From contig JALNKM010000003.1 in NCBI GenBank assembly GCA_023268155.1, forward strand, positions 186,001 to 250,000: DNA of 64,000 nt, given 5' to 3'. The notes beneath the pieces are model-generated. The model saw only the letters and a list, made by a program, of their open reading frames with translations. It did no database searches and was not told where the DNA came from. The DNA comes from Candidatus Geocrenenecus huangii (lineage in GTDB: Archaea; Thermoproteota; Nitrososphaeria_A; Caldarchaeales; Wolframiiraptoraceae). Within the stretch, counting starts at the first letter, position 1, and each line of letters begins with the position of its first letter. Position numbers and translations under genes: made by a program. Positions 8,572-17,490 of this stretch are shown here, in pieces.

Positions 8572-9822
8572 TTGCCGATACTCCTGCATTATTCTAGGAT
8601 GGGGAGAAGTGAGATAAGTCTTGAAAGGAAGATTGATTGCCCAGTATGCCTAGGTGATTTCAAGAATTGCAGGCTCGAGAAGTGCCCTTATCTGAAAGAT
8701 GTCAGAGACTTGTTGCTAAAAATTTCTAAGGTGAAGATTATCCATGGTTCCTCACCTCCTTCCACACTCGTAGGTTCATGGGGCTACCCGAAGGTGAATC
8801 TCGGCCCCCTCCTATCTCCAACCCTAGAATACGTGGGATTGATGGAGAAGTACGAGCACTGGCTGGATATACCTTTAGAGAAGATATTATCAATGCGGTT
8901 AAGTCTAGTTTATGGTAGAAAAACTATAACGGTAGATGATGCTCGTAACCCAGGTAAACTACTCGAGACAATACAAGAAATCGCTCTATCACATGAACCA
9001 GTCGGCGTAGAAATGTTCTTGGAGAAGGAGCCTCGAGTTAGCTTAAACCTTTCTGTGAGAACAAGCCCCGTAGGCCCAACGGCGGTTCTGGATAAGATAC
9101 AGTTATCTGAGAATCCTTCAACTTTATACATTGTTGAGAAGATCGTTTCAGACACGGACCTCAAAGCAGGCGAAGCAATAGAGAGACTCTACCTTAATGG
9201 TGTCCCCGAATACGGTATAACCAGACTTCTTTCTCTCGGCATGATCGGGACAAAAGATCGGAGAAGGATTGTACCGACGGAATGGAGCATTACTGCAGTA
9301 GACGACGTTCTAGGCAAGAAATTCAGAAAACATGTAAAAACATATGAATGGATTACAGACTACCAAGTATACTTCTTTGAAGCCCACTACAATAAAGTGG
9401 TCATGTTGATGATGCCTGGACCATGGAGTTTCGAACTCATAGAGATATGGAGGAGGCTGGGAGGATTCAAGATCTACATCGATTCTGAACTTCCAGGAGA
9501 AAAAGACAGGTATCCAGAAAACGTTGGAGGCGCATACCATGCTATCAGGCTGCCGATCTTGGAGAAACTATATAGAGATAAGAGGCAGGCTTCCGTCCTT
9601 GTCCTTGCAGAAATATACGAAGGCTGGATACCTCTAGGAGTCTGGAGGTTCAGAGAGATATCTAGAAGAGCCTTAAAGTGTCCTCCTAGAAAATTCAGCA
9701 CGTTACGGGAGGCTCTAGATGAAGTAGAGAAAATAATTCTTACGGATAAAAGATATTGGAAGCGTCTATCGAGGATTTTAGAATTTCATGAATTTCAAGA
9801 AGACATTACAGATTTCTTATGA
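8572..9822 (+). CDS. nreA: Nre-family archaeal DNA repair protein
   Basis: Archaeal Nre (DUF650/DUF651) protein of 416 aa, a family linked experimentally in Haloferax to repair of mitomycin-type DNA damage together with PCNA. The N-terminal zinc-binding segment CPVC-x(7)-CRLEKCP is followed by the conserved GSSPPSTLVGSWGYPKVNLGPL block and by DRRRIVPTEWSITAVDD. The very C-terminus, QEDITDFL (409-416), fits the PIP-box pattern Qxx(I/L)xxFx and would dock onto the sliding clamp. The TTG at 8572 is used as start; an ATG at 8599 just before GRSEIS is an equally possible start. Function is from family knowledge. Confidence 0.88.
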   Translation: MPILLHYSRMGRSEISLERKIDCPVCLGDFKNCRLEKCPYLKDVRDLLLKISKVKIIHGSSPPSTLVGSWGYPKVNLGPLLSPTLEYVGLMEKYEHWLDIPLEKILSMRLSLVYGRKTITVDDARNPGKLLETIQEIALSHEPVGVEMFLEKEPRVSLNLSVRTSPVGPTAVLDKIQLSENPSTLYIVEKIVSDTDLKAGEAIERLYLNGVPEYGITRLLSLGMIGTKDRRRIVPTEWSITAVDDVLGKKFRKHVKTYEWITDYQVYFFEAHYNKVVMLMMPGPWSFELIEIWRRLGGFKIYIDSELPGEKDRYPENVGGAYHAIRLPILEKLYRDKRQASVLVLAEIYEGWIPLGVWRFREISRRALKCPPRKFSTLREALDEVEKIILTDKRYWKRLSRILEFHEFQEDITDFL

Positions 9823-9864
9823 TTATATGGCTCAATTTACGCATGTCTTTGTTATATAATAAGA

Positions 9865-9875
9865 GATATAAATAT
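9865..9875 (+). promoter_or_regulatory. TATA box of the SOD gene
   Basis: GATATAAATAT is centred about 26 bp before the SOD ATG at 9896, which is the archaeal TATA-to-start spacing expected for a leaderless transcript. There is no Shine-Dalgarno between it and the ATG, which agrees with leaderless translation. Confidence 0.6.
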
Positions 9876-9895
9876 CAATGCTATAGCTTAATAAC

Positions 9896-10516
9896 ATGCC
9901 TGAAACGTTGCCTAGATTTTATAGTCTTCCAAGCCTACCGTATAGTTATAAGTCGCTTGAACCATATATCTCAGAACAGCAGCTAACCATACATCACCAG
10001 AAACATCACCAAGCATATGTAACCACGGCTAACCAGTTATTGGAGAAACTTGATAAAGCTAGAAAAGAGAATGCAGACATAGATATGAGAGCTACTTTGA
10101 AAGCATTATCATTCAACATCGGTGGCCACATACTCCATTCCCTATACTGGGAGAACATGGCCCCTCCGGGGAAAGGCGGAGGAAAACCAGGCGGGGTTCT
10201 CGCAGATAGAATTGAGAAAGAATTTGGAAGTTTCGAGAGATTTAAGAAAGAACTTAATGAGACCGCTATGAGCGTGGAGGGGTCCGGGTGGGCTGCCCTA
10301 ACATTATGTAGGCAGACAGATAGACTAATACCTATGCAGATAGAGAAACATAACACTAATGTCTACCCAATGTTTAGAATACTGTTCGTCGTAGATGTCT
10401 TCGAGCATGCCTACTACATTGACTACAAGAACAATAGGGGAGAGTATCTAGATAAGTTCTGGAACATCGTAAACTGGGACGAAGTAGATAATCGTCTTCA
10501 AAAAGCATTGAAGTAG
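9896..10516 (+). CDS. sod: Superoxide dismutase (Fe/Mn)
   Basis: Cytosolic Fe/Mn superoxide dismutase, 206 aa, the normal length. The N-terminal hairpin domain has [14 protein letters not shown] and the first metal His in [11 protein letters not shown]; the second His is in [15 protein letters not shown]; the Asp and last His are in [17 protein letters not shown]. All four metal ligands are present. The His-rich helix and GSGWAAL segment are as in crenarchaeal enzymes, but metal preference cannot be read reliably. It has its own promoter. Its presence shows that this otherwise anaerobic-looking organism meets oxygen. Confidence 0.96.
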   Translation: MPETLPRFYSLPSLPYSYKSLEPYISEQQLTIHHQKHHQAYVTTANQLLEKLDKARKENADIDMRATLKALSFNIGGHILHSLYWENMAPPGKGGGKPGGVLADRIEKEFGSFERFKKELNETAMSVEGSGWAALTLCRQTDRLIPMQIEKHNTNVYPMFRILFVVDVFEHAYYIDYKNNRGEYLDKFWNIVNWDEVDNRLQKALK

Positions 10517-10548
10517 AGCAGATGCCTGGGAAAAAATAAAACAAAATA

Positions 10549-10560
10549 TTTTTTAATAAT
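10549..10560 (+). promoter_or_regulatory. TATA box of the first AOR gene
   Basis: An AT-rich TTTTTTAATAAT-type element is centred about 25 bp before the ATG at 10579, again fitting a leaderless archaeal transcript. No ribosome binding site is seen in the short interval. Confidence 0.5.
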
Positions 10561-10578
10561 TTCAACAGAGCATTTAAT

Positions 10579-12423
10579 ATGTATGGTTATGGAAAAATAG
10601 CTGAGGTAGACTTAACCAATAAGAAAATTTCCATAAAAGATGTTGATGAATATCTAGCATATGAGTTTATTGGTGGAAGAGGATGGACATCTTATCTAAT
10701 CTTCAAAGAACTGGATAAAATAGTAGATGGATTACATCCATCAAATGTCCTCGTAGTCGCGACGGGCCCATTAAACGCCACCTTCTTCCAAGGTGGTGGA
10801 AAAACAGAGTTTGGAGCGCTCAGCCCACAGACAGGCATCTACGGAGATAGCAATGTTGGAGGATATCTGGGTTACCGTCTAAGAAGAGCGGGAATAGACT
10901 GCCTCGTCATTAAAGGAAAAACATCAGAACCATCATACATTTATGTAGAAGATGGTAGAGTTGAAGTAAATGAGTCTCCAGAGTTATGGGGTTTGAACTC
11001 GAGTGAAGTAGATAGAAAACTTAGAGAAAGGTATGGTGAAGAATGTTCTATTGCCAGTATAGGTGTAGCGGGGGAGAAGCAGGTCCTCTTTGCATGTATC
11101 AACGTCGACTGGAATCTCAGAAAGTATAGACATGGTCAAGCTGGAAGAACAGGAATGGGGGCCGTAATGGGTTCCAAGAACTTGAAAGCAATCGTAGTGA
11201 AAGGTTCCGGAGAAGTGAAAGTAGCTGACCCTGAAAGGCTTAGAGACGTAGCTAGGAGATTCCAAAAACAGATCTTGGAAAGCCCAACATACGACGTATT
11301 TAGGAGGCAGGGAACTATGCTGACTATTGAGTGGGCTAACAATGCGGAGGCTCTACCTACATACAACTTCCAGAAATCCAAGTACGAGTATGCAGACATG
11401 ATAAGTGGATATATCCTAGAAAAGGTTAAGGTGAAAGATAGACCATGCTCAAACTGTATAGTTCCGTGCGAGCATGTTGTTCCATTCAACGTTAGAGGGT
11501 TAAAGAATGAGATAGGCGTAGAGTATGAGACGGCGGCCATGATAGGATCTAACACAGGTCTCAAGACCCTAGAAGAGATAGCGTACGCAAACTATCTATG
11601 CGATGACTATGGAGTCGACACCATAACGATGGGCTCTATAATAGCTTTCGTAATGGAATGCTTCCAGAAAGGGATACTTGAAGAGAGGGATATAGGCTTC
11701 AAAGTTCAATGGGGAGATATAGAATGCGTATCCAAACTAATCGAAATTACGGCTAAGAAGGAAGGGTTCGGAGAATTAACAGCTCAAGGAGTTAAAAAAA
11801 TGTCTGAGAAGATAGGTAGAGGTTCCGAAAAATTTGCAATGCATGTTAAGGGACTAGAGATAAGCGCTTACGACCATAGAGCAGCTACAGCTATGGCCCT
11901 AAGCTACGCTACATGCGATATCGGAGCACACCATAATCGTTCATGGGCCATAACCTACGACTTACAGGTAGGCAGACATAGCTATGATGAAGACAAAGTT
12001 GAGAGAGTAATCTACCTCCAACATATTAGACCATTATTCGACATGCTCGGTGCATGTAGACTCCATTGGGTTGAACTAGGAGTAGACCCGAACCTGTATG
12101 CTGAAGCCTACTCTGCAATCACTGGAAGAGAAGTACCACTAAGTGAACTATTGAAGAAGAGTGAAAGGGTATGGAATCTAACTAGAGTAATGGCTATACT
12201 TAGAAAGAAGATAACTATCGAGGACGATATGCTTCCAGCGAGAGATTTCGAAGACCCTGTACCTGAAGGCTCAACGAAGGGTGCGAAGCTTTCAAGAGAA
12301 GAATTTACCAAGATGTTGAAGACATACTACAGGAAGCGTGGATGGGATGACCGTGGATGGCCTGCCAAGGAGAAGCTGATCGAACTTGGATTAGAGGAAG
12401 CTGCTAAAAGATTATATGGATAG
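10579..12423 (+). CDS. aor: Aldehyde:ferredoxin oxidoreductase family protein (tungstoenzyme) 1
   Basis: Tungsten-pterin oxidoreductase, 614 aa, that oxidises aldehydes to acids with ferredoxin. The N-terminal pterin-binding domain carries IGGRGWTSYL (31-40) and YGDSNVGGYLG; GQAGRTGMGAVMGSKNLKA (186-204) is the family's second pterin-binding signature. The single 4Fe-4S cluster ligands are Cys290, Cys293, Cys297 (CSNCIVPC) and Cys493 (LGACRLHW). It diverges from the second AOR at 28 kb, for example in the cysteine neighbourhoods, so it probably has another substrate. It ends 8 bp from convergent glyA. The natural partner is ferredoxin shared with IorAB. Confidence 0.92.
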   Translation: MYGYGKIAEVDLTNKKISIKDVDEYLAYEFIGGRGWTSYLIFKELDKIVDGLHPSNVLVVATGPLNATFFQGGGKTEFGALSPQTGIYGDSNVGGYLGYRLRRAGIDCLVIKGKTSEPSYIYVEDGRVEVNESPELWGLNSSEVDRKLRERYGEECSIASIGVAGEKQVLFACINVDWNLRKYRHGQAGRTGMGAVMGSKNLKAIVVKGSGEVKVADPERLRDVARRFQKQILESPTYDVFRRQGTMLTIEWANNAEALPTYNFQKSKYEYADMISGYILEKVKVKDRPCSNCIVPCEHVVPFNVRGLKNEIGVEYETAAMIGSNTGLKTLEEIAYANYLCDDYGVDTITMGSIIAFVMECFQKGILEERDIGFKVQWGDIECVSKLIEITAKKEGFGELTAQGVKKMSEKIGRGSEKFAMHVKGLEISAYDHRAATAMALSYATCDIGAHHNRSWAITYDLQVGRHSYDEDKVERVIYLQHIRPLFDMLGACRLHWVELGVDPNLYAEAYSAITGREVPLSELLKKSERVWNLTRVMAILRKKITIEDDMLPARDFEDPVPEGSTKGAKLSREEFTKMLKTYYRKRGWDDRGWPAKEKLIELGLEEAAKRLYG

Positions 12424-12431
12424 ATGATATC

Positions 12432-13607
12432 CTAGCAGAACTTCACAGTCTTGAATCTCTCCAGTAATGCCTGTACTTCTCTTTTTATCTTCTTTGGATC
12501 TTCACCCTCCATAGCCCTGTAGACTAGCTTAGCAATCTTCTCCATCTCTCTCTTACCCATCCCTCTCCTGGTAACCTCGTTTGTTCCAAACCTGACCCCT
12601 GCATCGGCTATTATCCCACATTCCTCAAGCCTATCTCTAACCTTAATTTTCGCTTCATCATCCTGAATATCGAGCACGATTTGATGGCTTTCAGTATATC
12701 CTCTATCCCTAGCTTTGATGCTTATCCCGATTGAAGCTAGAGAAGCGGCAAGATACTTAGCATTCTCTACTATCTTCGTTGCGTAGGCCGACCCATACTT
12801 CAGCATTTCTTCAACAGTTACAGCGTATGCTGCCAATCTGTTTAAATGAATATTATCAACAATTTTGTGGTAAAGGTTTCCTGAAAGCTTTTCATATACT
12901 TCTTTGTCGTTTGTGTAGACTACTGCTCCCTGAGGTCCTGGAAATGTTTTATGAGTTGAGGCATAAACTAGGTCTGCCCCCTCTCTTAAGGGGTCTTGGA
13001 AGACGCCGCCAGCAATCAACCCTAATACATGAGAGCCATCATAAGCTAGCACTCCTCCATAACTATGGACTATATCTGAGAATTCTCTAACTGGATGCGG
13101 GAAAATTATCATGCTTCCACCTAAGACTACTAGCTCGGGTTTCTTTTCCTCGATTACCCTTAAACTATCTTCTATTAATGGCGTAAAGTATTCATTCGAG
13201 GAAGGCAGCTCTATCAATTCTGCCCCGACTATGAGCGGTATCCTATCCTTCTCATATCCTGGATATCCACCTTTCTCCGATGGTAGAGTTGCTAGCCTTT
13301 TATCTTTCGCAAAAGTATGAGATACGAGTATGGCGGCAATATGTCCTGAGAGCGGTTCTAGGAGTACATAGTCTGCTTTAAACAGTCTACGAGTTAACTC
13401 TTCAGCGTAATTCCATAATTCATGTACATATCTCGTCCCACCATAGAACTCGGGTCTGAGAGCATATCTTCCAGCGAGATCCGTAGATAAAGCTTTCAAT
13501 GCTCTTGGACTTAAGATGTTCTCACTAGGTATCAAGTTTAAGACTCTACGTCTATATTTTTCGTGAGTTCTAATAATGTTCCATGCGTCCTGTTGTTTCT
13601 TACTCAT
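12432..13607 (-). CDS. glyA: Serine hydroxymethyltransferase
   Basis: PLP enzyme interconverting serine and glycine with transfer of a one-carbon unit to the folate or pterin carrier. The PLP lysine is Lys220 in STHKTFPGPQG; IPSENILSP (26-34), YGGTRYVHELWNYAEE and YDGSHVLGLIAGG are typical SHMT blocks. At 391 aa it is shorter than the usual ~430, mainly by trimming at both ends; nothing essential seems missing. It lies 5 bp downstream of rpl13e on the same strand, so the two form an operon that converges on the AOR gene. Confidence 0.95.
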   Translation of the reverse strand: MSKKQQDAWNIIRTHEKYRRRVLNLIPSENILSPRALKALSTDLAGRYALRPEFYGGTRYVHELWNYAEELTRRLFKADYVLLEPLSGHIAAILVSHTFAKDKRLATLPSEKGGYPGYEKDRIPLIVGAELIELPSSNEYFTPLIEDSLRVIEEKKPELVVLGGSMIIFPHPVREFSDIVHSYGGVLAYDGSHVLGLIAGGVFQDPLREGADLVYASTHKTFPGPQGAVVYTNDKEVYEKLSGNLYHKIVDNIHLNRLAAYAVTVEEMLKYGSAYATKIVENAKYLAASLASIGISIKARDRGYTESHQIVLDIQDDEAKIKVRDRLEECGIIADAGVRFGTNEVTRRGMGKREMEKIAKLVYRAMEGEDPKKIKREVQALLERFKTVKFC

Positions 13608-13612
13608 CTTCG

Positions 13613-13834
13613 CTACTCACCTTTCTTTGATGATCTTAGACTTGATAAGTAGTTTTTAAGTTCTTCTACATTCTCTTCATGTGAGCTTTTTCTTCTTTCA
13701 TCAACGTACAAACCTATCTTTCTTGCTTCCCGGACACTTAGACCTACTTTTCTTAATTCATTTACAGAAAAACCTCTACCGACCCTGATCTTCAATGCAT
13801 CTTCATGCTTCCTCTTGACAATAGGTCGAGACAT
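13613..13834 (-). CDS. rpl13e: 50S ribosomal protein L13e
   Basis: Short archaeal/eukaryotic ribosomal protein of 73 aa. The core [20 protein letters not shown] and [16 protein letters not shown] matches the conserved L13e pattern (GRGF, ARKIGL, RRK, HxENVE). L13e is confined mostly to Thermoproteota, Korarchaeota and Asgard lineages among archaea, so it helps place the organism outside the Euryarchaeota. It is the first gene of a two-gene unit with glyA. Confidence 0.92.
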   Translation of the reverse strand: MSRPIVKRKHEDALKIRVGRGFSVNELRKVGLSVREARKIGLYVDERRKSSHEENVEELKNYLSSLRSSKKGE

Positions 13835-13861
13835 CGCTACATAACAGGATATCTAGACGAC

Positions 13862-13870
13862 TATTTAAAT
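13862..13870 (-). promoter_or_regulatory. TATA box of rpl13e-glyA
   Basis: Read on the minus strand the element is TATTTAAATA, lying about 31 bp upstream of the L13e start. It is the clearest promoter element in the 246-bp intergenic stretch that precedes the divergent coiled-coil gene. Confidence 0.55.
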
Positions 13871-14080
13871 ACATAAACCATAGATGATCTTCAACGTGTC
13901 TGCTCCACAGTTTAAGATTTCCAATTAGGCTCCCCTATGTATTGGAAGACCTACTTAAACAACCATGTAAAGAAGGGAAAAGGTAGCCCCGACCAGTTTC
14001 TCAATCGAGATTTCTAGAAATTGTTTGTGAACGTTCGCGAATTATAAGCTTATCTTAGGCAGAAAAATTGATCTGATGAG

Positions 14081-15481
14081 ATGAAGGCGGTTAGGGAAAT
14101 TCTCTTCAGAATAAGTGCCTTATCCATTATTGTGACGCTTTTAGTCAGTCCGATGTCTTCAGTAATAGCGGAAGAGGAACCACCGATAAAAATTCCCCTT
14201 GGTTTAGAGATGTCAGCATCCCTTAAAGAAATTATCATGCAGCACAAGGAGGCCATACACTTATACATTATGGAGGCGAGGACGCGTAATATGATCGCAT
14301 CTCAGGAACGGCTTCGACTAATAGATGAGTATCATCAACAGCTAAGACAAAGAATCCAGTTGATGAACCAAGAGAGAGACAATCTCCTAGAGAAGCTGCA
14401 GAACGGGACGATATCCCCGCAAGAGTTTTCCTTGGAGATAAGGAGATTAATGGCAGAGTCACGCATATTAGCCATATTCTCCGAGAAGTTGGGTCATAAG
14501 ATTAGCGATATAGGCAAAAACCTGTCACAGGACCTTACTCATGTAGCAGATGAGATAGTCGAAGCGAACATGCTGTTCTCTGACCAGTTAAAAGAAATGC
14601 ATCAACAGATTAGAGAGGAATTAATTATGGGCATGTATACACATGATATCTGGAACGTAACAAATTGTACAAAGCTACAATCGATTTCTAGTGCTCTAAA
14701 CAAAGCATTATCCAGACTAGAAGAAGCTAGGAATAAGCTAATGGAGAAGATCGAAAACCTGAGAAACAATATCTCAGCAATTGATGAGTCCATTCAACAA
14801 TCTTCTCCAAATAGTAGCGATTGTTTAGAACTGTTAAGCAACTTGACTGCGAGACTAGATGGATTACAAAAAGAGATATTCTATCTAAATAAGACGAAGA
14901 GTGAGTCGATGAAGAAGTTAAGCCGGCTACGTGAGGATCTGAATCAATTTACTGGAAGACTAGAAGAACTAGAAAAAAGAATCAATGAGCTCGAGAGCCA
15001 GTATAGAGCATTGAATAGTGAAAAAAGAGAACTAGAAAATAAATTGAATCTTAAGGGGGAAGAAAGTAAAGAGAGGGAGAGGGTAAGAGAAAGACTCCAA
15101 GAACTACTCAGAGAGATGAATAAGTTGAATACGACGAGAAGACAATGTAACGAAATAATGAACGAGATTAGGAATATGATCGAGAAGCATCTCAAAGCGA
15201 TTGAAGAACTAAGAAATGCTACACAACGTTTCCAGGAAGAGATTAGAAAGAAGATAAGAGAACGTGAAGAGTTGCTCAAGATCGTCGAAGAAGTTAGAGA
15301 GAAGTGTGATGCAGAGAACAGAACTGTAGTAAAGATGTATATCAAGAAGTCTTTACTGGAAAGGATGCTTAAGTTCCTAGAGAGCGAACTCAAGAAGATA
15401 GAGCTTAAGATAAAGATATTGTCGAATTGGCTCCGCGAAGTCGATGAAAAAATTGCCGAGTTCTGCCAACAACCCACCTAG
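14081..15481 (+). CDS. Secreted or surface coiled-coil protein
   Basis: Protein of 466 aa with a Sec signal peptide (charged MKAVREILFR then hydrophobic SALSIIVTLLVSP, cleavage near VIA-EE at ~30). Nearly all the rest is charged heptad-rich helix from about 60 to 460, dominated by Glu, Lys, Arg and Leu with no enzymatic motif; a few Cys residues (around 195, 250, 355, 410, 460) may form disulfides. There is no C-terminal membrane segment. The gene is 83 bp upstream of a membrane-anchored winged-helix regulator on the same strand, which may indicate a shared surface function. I recognise no family. Confidence 0.75.
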   Translation: MKAVREILFRISALSIIVTLLVSPMSSVIAEEEPPIKIPLGLEMSASLKEIIMQHKEAIHLYIMEARTRNMIASQERLRLIDEYHQQLRQRIQLMNQERDNLLEKLQNGTISPQEFSLEIRRLMAESRILAIFSEKLGHKISDIGKNLSQDLTHVADEIVEANMLFSDQLKEMHQQIREELIMGMYTHDIWNVTNCTKLQSISSALNKALSRLEEARNKLMEKIENLRNNISAIDESIQQSSPNSSDCLELLSNLTARLDGLQKEIFYLNKTKSESMKKLSRLREDLNQFTGRLEELEKRINELESQYRALNSEKRELENKLNLKGEESKERERVRERLQELLREMNKLNTTRRQCNEIMNEIRNMIEKHLKAIEELRNATQRFQEEIRKKIREREELLKIVEEVREKCDAENRTVVKMYIKKSLLERMLKFLESELKKIELKIKILSNWLREVDEKIAEFCQQPT

Positions 15482-15566
15482 AAAACCCGCCATTTACTTA
15501 AAAATAAATATCTTCAATTCTAACTAGAAAGTATATTAATAAAAACACTATAGGGATGATCCAGTG

Positions 15567-16568
15567 ATGGAATGTAAGAAGAGAGCCTTCCTGCTGATGA
15601 TCAGCCTCCTCTTGCTAACCCCCTTTCTCAATATCATTGTTTCAGCTTATTCAATAGATTTCGAAAATAATAGTTATACAATTAAGCTATCAGAAGACGG
15701 TTCAGCGGTATGGGTCATTGAATCCTCAACTTTTCTAAACTCCGAAGAAGACCTACGAGCTTTTATGAGTTATGTCGAAAATTTTAATTATTACAAGAAG
15801 GGTATACTCGAAAATTTTACGTCGAAAATAGAGAAGATTCTAACTGATGTTTCTAGATACGTTGATAGACCCATGGAAGCCGTAGACTTCGATATATCTG
15901 TAGATGTAATAGATACCCTAGTAGGTAAAGTGGGGAGGTTAACCTACACCTTCAAGTGGATAGGTTTCTCCGAAACGAAAGATGGAAGATTAATCGTCGG
16001 CGACGTCTTCGTTGGAGGGTTCTACTTATATGAAGGTGATTCCCTAACTATATCAATTCCAGAAGATTACTCCTTCGAAGAAGTCTACCCACAACCTGAT
16101 AAAGAATATGAGGGGGCCGCTACATGGTTTGGGAAAAAGCTATTTCCAGATAAGACGCCCCATATCTTGGCTTCCCCATCAACTATGATCGAAGAAACCT
16201 TAACAACTAAAACTGAACCTCCTCAAACCTCTTCAACTACTGGATACACAGTATCTCCACTAAGCGATACCATGTCTTGGCAACCTATCGCAACGTATTC
16301 CTCTATCATATTAGTAATAGTGGTGGGAGTAATAGTAGCCATATTTCTCAGGGGCAGGTCGGAGCGAAAGTTTACCGTGAGGGATGCTGATAGGGTTATA
16401 GAGGTACTTAGACGATTAGGTGGCTCAGCCCTCCAAAAAAAGATCGTTGAAGAAACAGGATTCTCTAAAGCAAAAGTAAGCGAGATCGTATCTGCTTTAG
16501 AGAAGAACAAAGTCATAGAGAAGGTCAGGGTTGGACGTTCACATCTAATAGTCTTAAAGAAGAAATAG
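15567..16568 (+). CDS. Membrane-anchored protein with extracytoplasmic domain and cytoplasmic winged helix
   Basis: About 333 aa. An N-terminal signal segment (LLMISLLLLTPFLNIIVSA) is followed by an extracytoplasmic beta-rich domain of ~190 residues, a Ser/Thr/Pro linker, a transmembrane helix (IILVIVVGVIVAIFL) and a C-terminal MarR-type winged helix with LGGSALQKKIVEETGFSKAKVSEIVSALEKNKVIEKVRVG. This layout matches archaeal membrane-bound DUF7345/DUF7343-type regulators, in which an outside sensor is joined directly to a DNA-binding domain. The ATG at 15567 is chosen because GGGATGATCC precedes it; a GTG at 15564 is in frame. Signal and targets are unknown. Confidence 0.82.
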   Translation: MECKKRAFLLMISLLLLTPFLNIIVSAYSIDFENNSYTIKLSEDGSAVWVIESSTFLNSEEDLRAFMSYVENFNYYKKGILENFTSKIEKILTDVSRYVDRPMEAVDFDISVDVIDTLVGKVGRLTYTFKWIGFSETKDGRLIVGDVFVGGFYLYEGDSLTISIPEDYSFEEVYPQPDKEYEGAATWFGKKLFPDKTPHILASPSTMIEETLTTKTEPPQTSSTTGYTVSPLSDTMSWQPIATYSSIILVIVVGVIVAIFLRGRSERKFTVRDADRVIEVLRRLGGSALQKKIVEETGFSKAKVSEIVSALEKNKVIEKVRVGRSHLIVLKKK

Positions 16569-16682
16569 AGTTAGATCTATGTCTGAATCGTTATTAACAC
16601 GTACTTCCCGCATCTCAGGTGAAAAACGTATTTCCAAGATTCGTGAAAAGTTTAAAGCTTCAACATTAATACTGATGACTGG

Positions 16683-17189
16683 ATGGGAGCTATGCCTAAG
16701 CATCCAAAGTTTCCAAGTTCCGTAAAGTATAAAGCGAGGGTTGGGTATGAAGGTGAATACTATCTTGTCCAGAAGTTCATCTCCGCAGGTAACGGCTTCT
16801 ACGCTGTTAGAACTCCTGGTAGCGGGTCTGGCAAGATGGCTAAGCCTGATATAATCGCTACAGATAATGGAGAGCTTCTAGCTATAGAGGTAAAATCTAC
16901 GAGGAAAAAATATGTCATACTTAACCAAGACCAGGTAGGAAGACTTTTAGAGTTTTGTAGGAGGTTCGTAGTTAAATGCCCGAACTGTGATGAAGAGATC
17001 AAGCCTAAGCCTATTTTAGCAGTTAGGTTTCTGAATAGAGGCTGGAGATTTATCGAGGTGCCTCATGACTGGGATGGAAGTATCATCGTGAGAGCCGATG
17101 AGGCTTCTCCAAGACTTTTACGATCTTCTCTTTCTCATGCTGATGTTGAATGTGGAAGCTCTTCTCTAAAGAAGAAAGCTCCAAGATGA
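16683..17189 (+). CDS. hjc: Holliday junction resolvase Hjc
   Basis: Archaeal structure-specific endonuclease that resolves four-way junctions in recombination. The nuclease core shows GYEGEYYLVQKF, the RTPGSGSGKMAKPDIIA block with the metal-binding Asp, and AIEVKST with the catalytic E-x-K. An inserted CPNCDEEIKPKP pair of cysteines near residue 100 is extra. The protein (168 aa) is longer than the ~140 aa norm because of a Ser-rich tail. That tail is encoded in the 107-bp stretch that also encodes the end of the convergent winged-helix gene. Start may be 16683 or the ATG at 16692. Confidence 0.9.
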   Translation: MGAMPKHPKFPSSVKYKARVGYEGEYYLVQKFISAGNGFYAVRTPGSGSGKMAKPDIIATDNGELLAIEVKSTRKKYVILNQDQVGRLLEFCRRFVVKCPNCDEEIKPKPILAVRFLNRGWRFIEVPHDWDGSIIVRADEASPRLLRSSLSHADVECGSSSLKKKAPR

Positions 17190-17490
17190 ACTGGTTTAGA
17201 TAGTGGCTAAATGTTGGAGCGTTCTTAACCCATTTCCTTTCACTAGGCTTTGATAGGTATCCTAGTTCAGCAAGATTTTGTAGCAAAGTTCCAATCGACC
17301 TTCTCTTCTGGCGGCTTTCAATGATATCTTTTGAAAGTAGGTTGACTACATCCGTTAACGTGAATACTCTATCTTCTATAGAAGCTACCGCACCCAATAC
17401 TTGTATGACTTCTTCTATACCTAGTTTCCTAACTCTCCAAGAAAGCATCTTTAAGACCGGGTTATCCAGCTTACTCATAGTGTTACTCAC
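17083..17490 (-). CDS. Winged-helix-like protein of the SSB/coiled-coil operon
   Basis: Hypothetical protein of 135 aa. The central region, IEDRVFTLTDVVNLLS through RRSIGTLLQNLAELGYLSKPS, has the helix-turn-helix plus wing spacing of a winged-helix domain; a basic, helical tail follows. The start overlaps the stop region of the upstream coiled-coil zinc protein by 8 bp, so it is the last gene of that operon. The final 107 bp lie antisense to the end of hjc. I do not recognise a named family; nucleic-acid binding is an inference from the fold. Confidence 0.72.
   Translation of the reverse strand: MSNTMSKLDNPVLKMLSWRVRKLGIEEVIQVLGAVASIEDRVFTLTDVVNLLSKDIIESRQKRRSIGTLLQNLAELGYLSKPSERKWVKNAPTFSHYLNQFILELSSLEKSFHIQHQHEKEKIVKVLEKPHRLSR

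Noticed and set aside
14944-15477. Long minus-strand open frame rich in Ser, Leu and Phe opposite the coiled-coil gene
   Set aside because: It is the complement of Glu/Lys/Arg-rich coding sequence; it has no motif and the plus-strand protein has a signal peptide and heptads.
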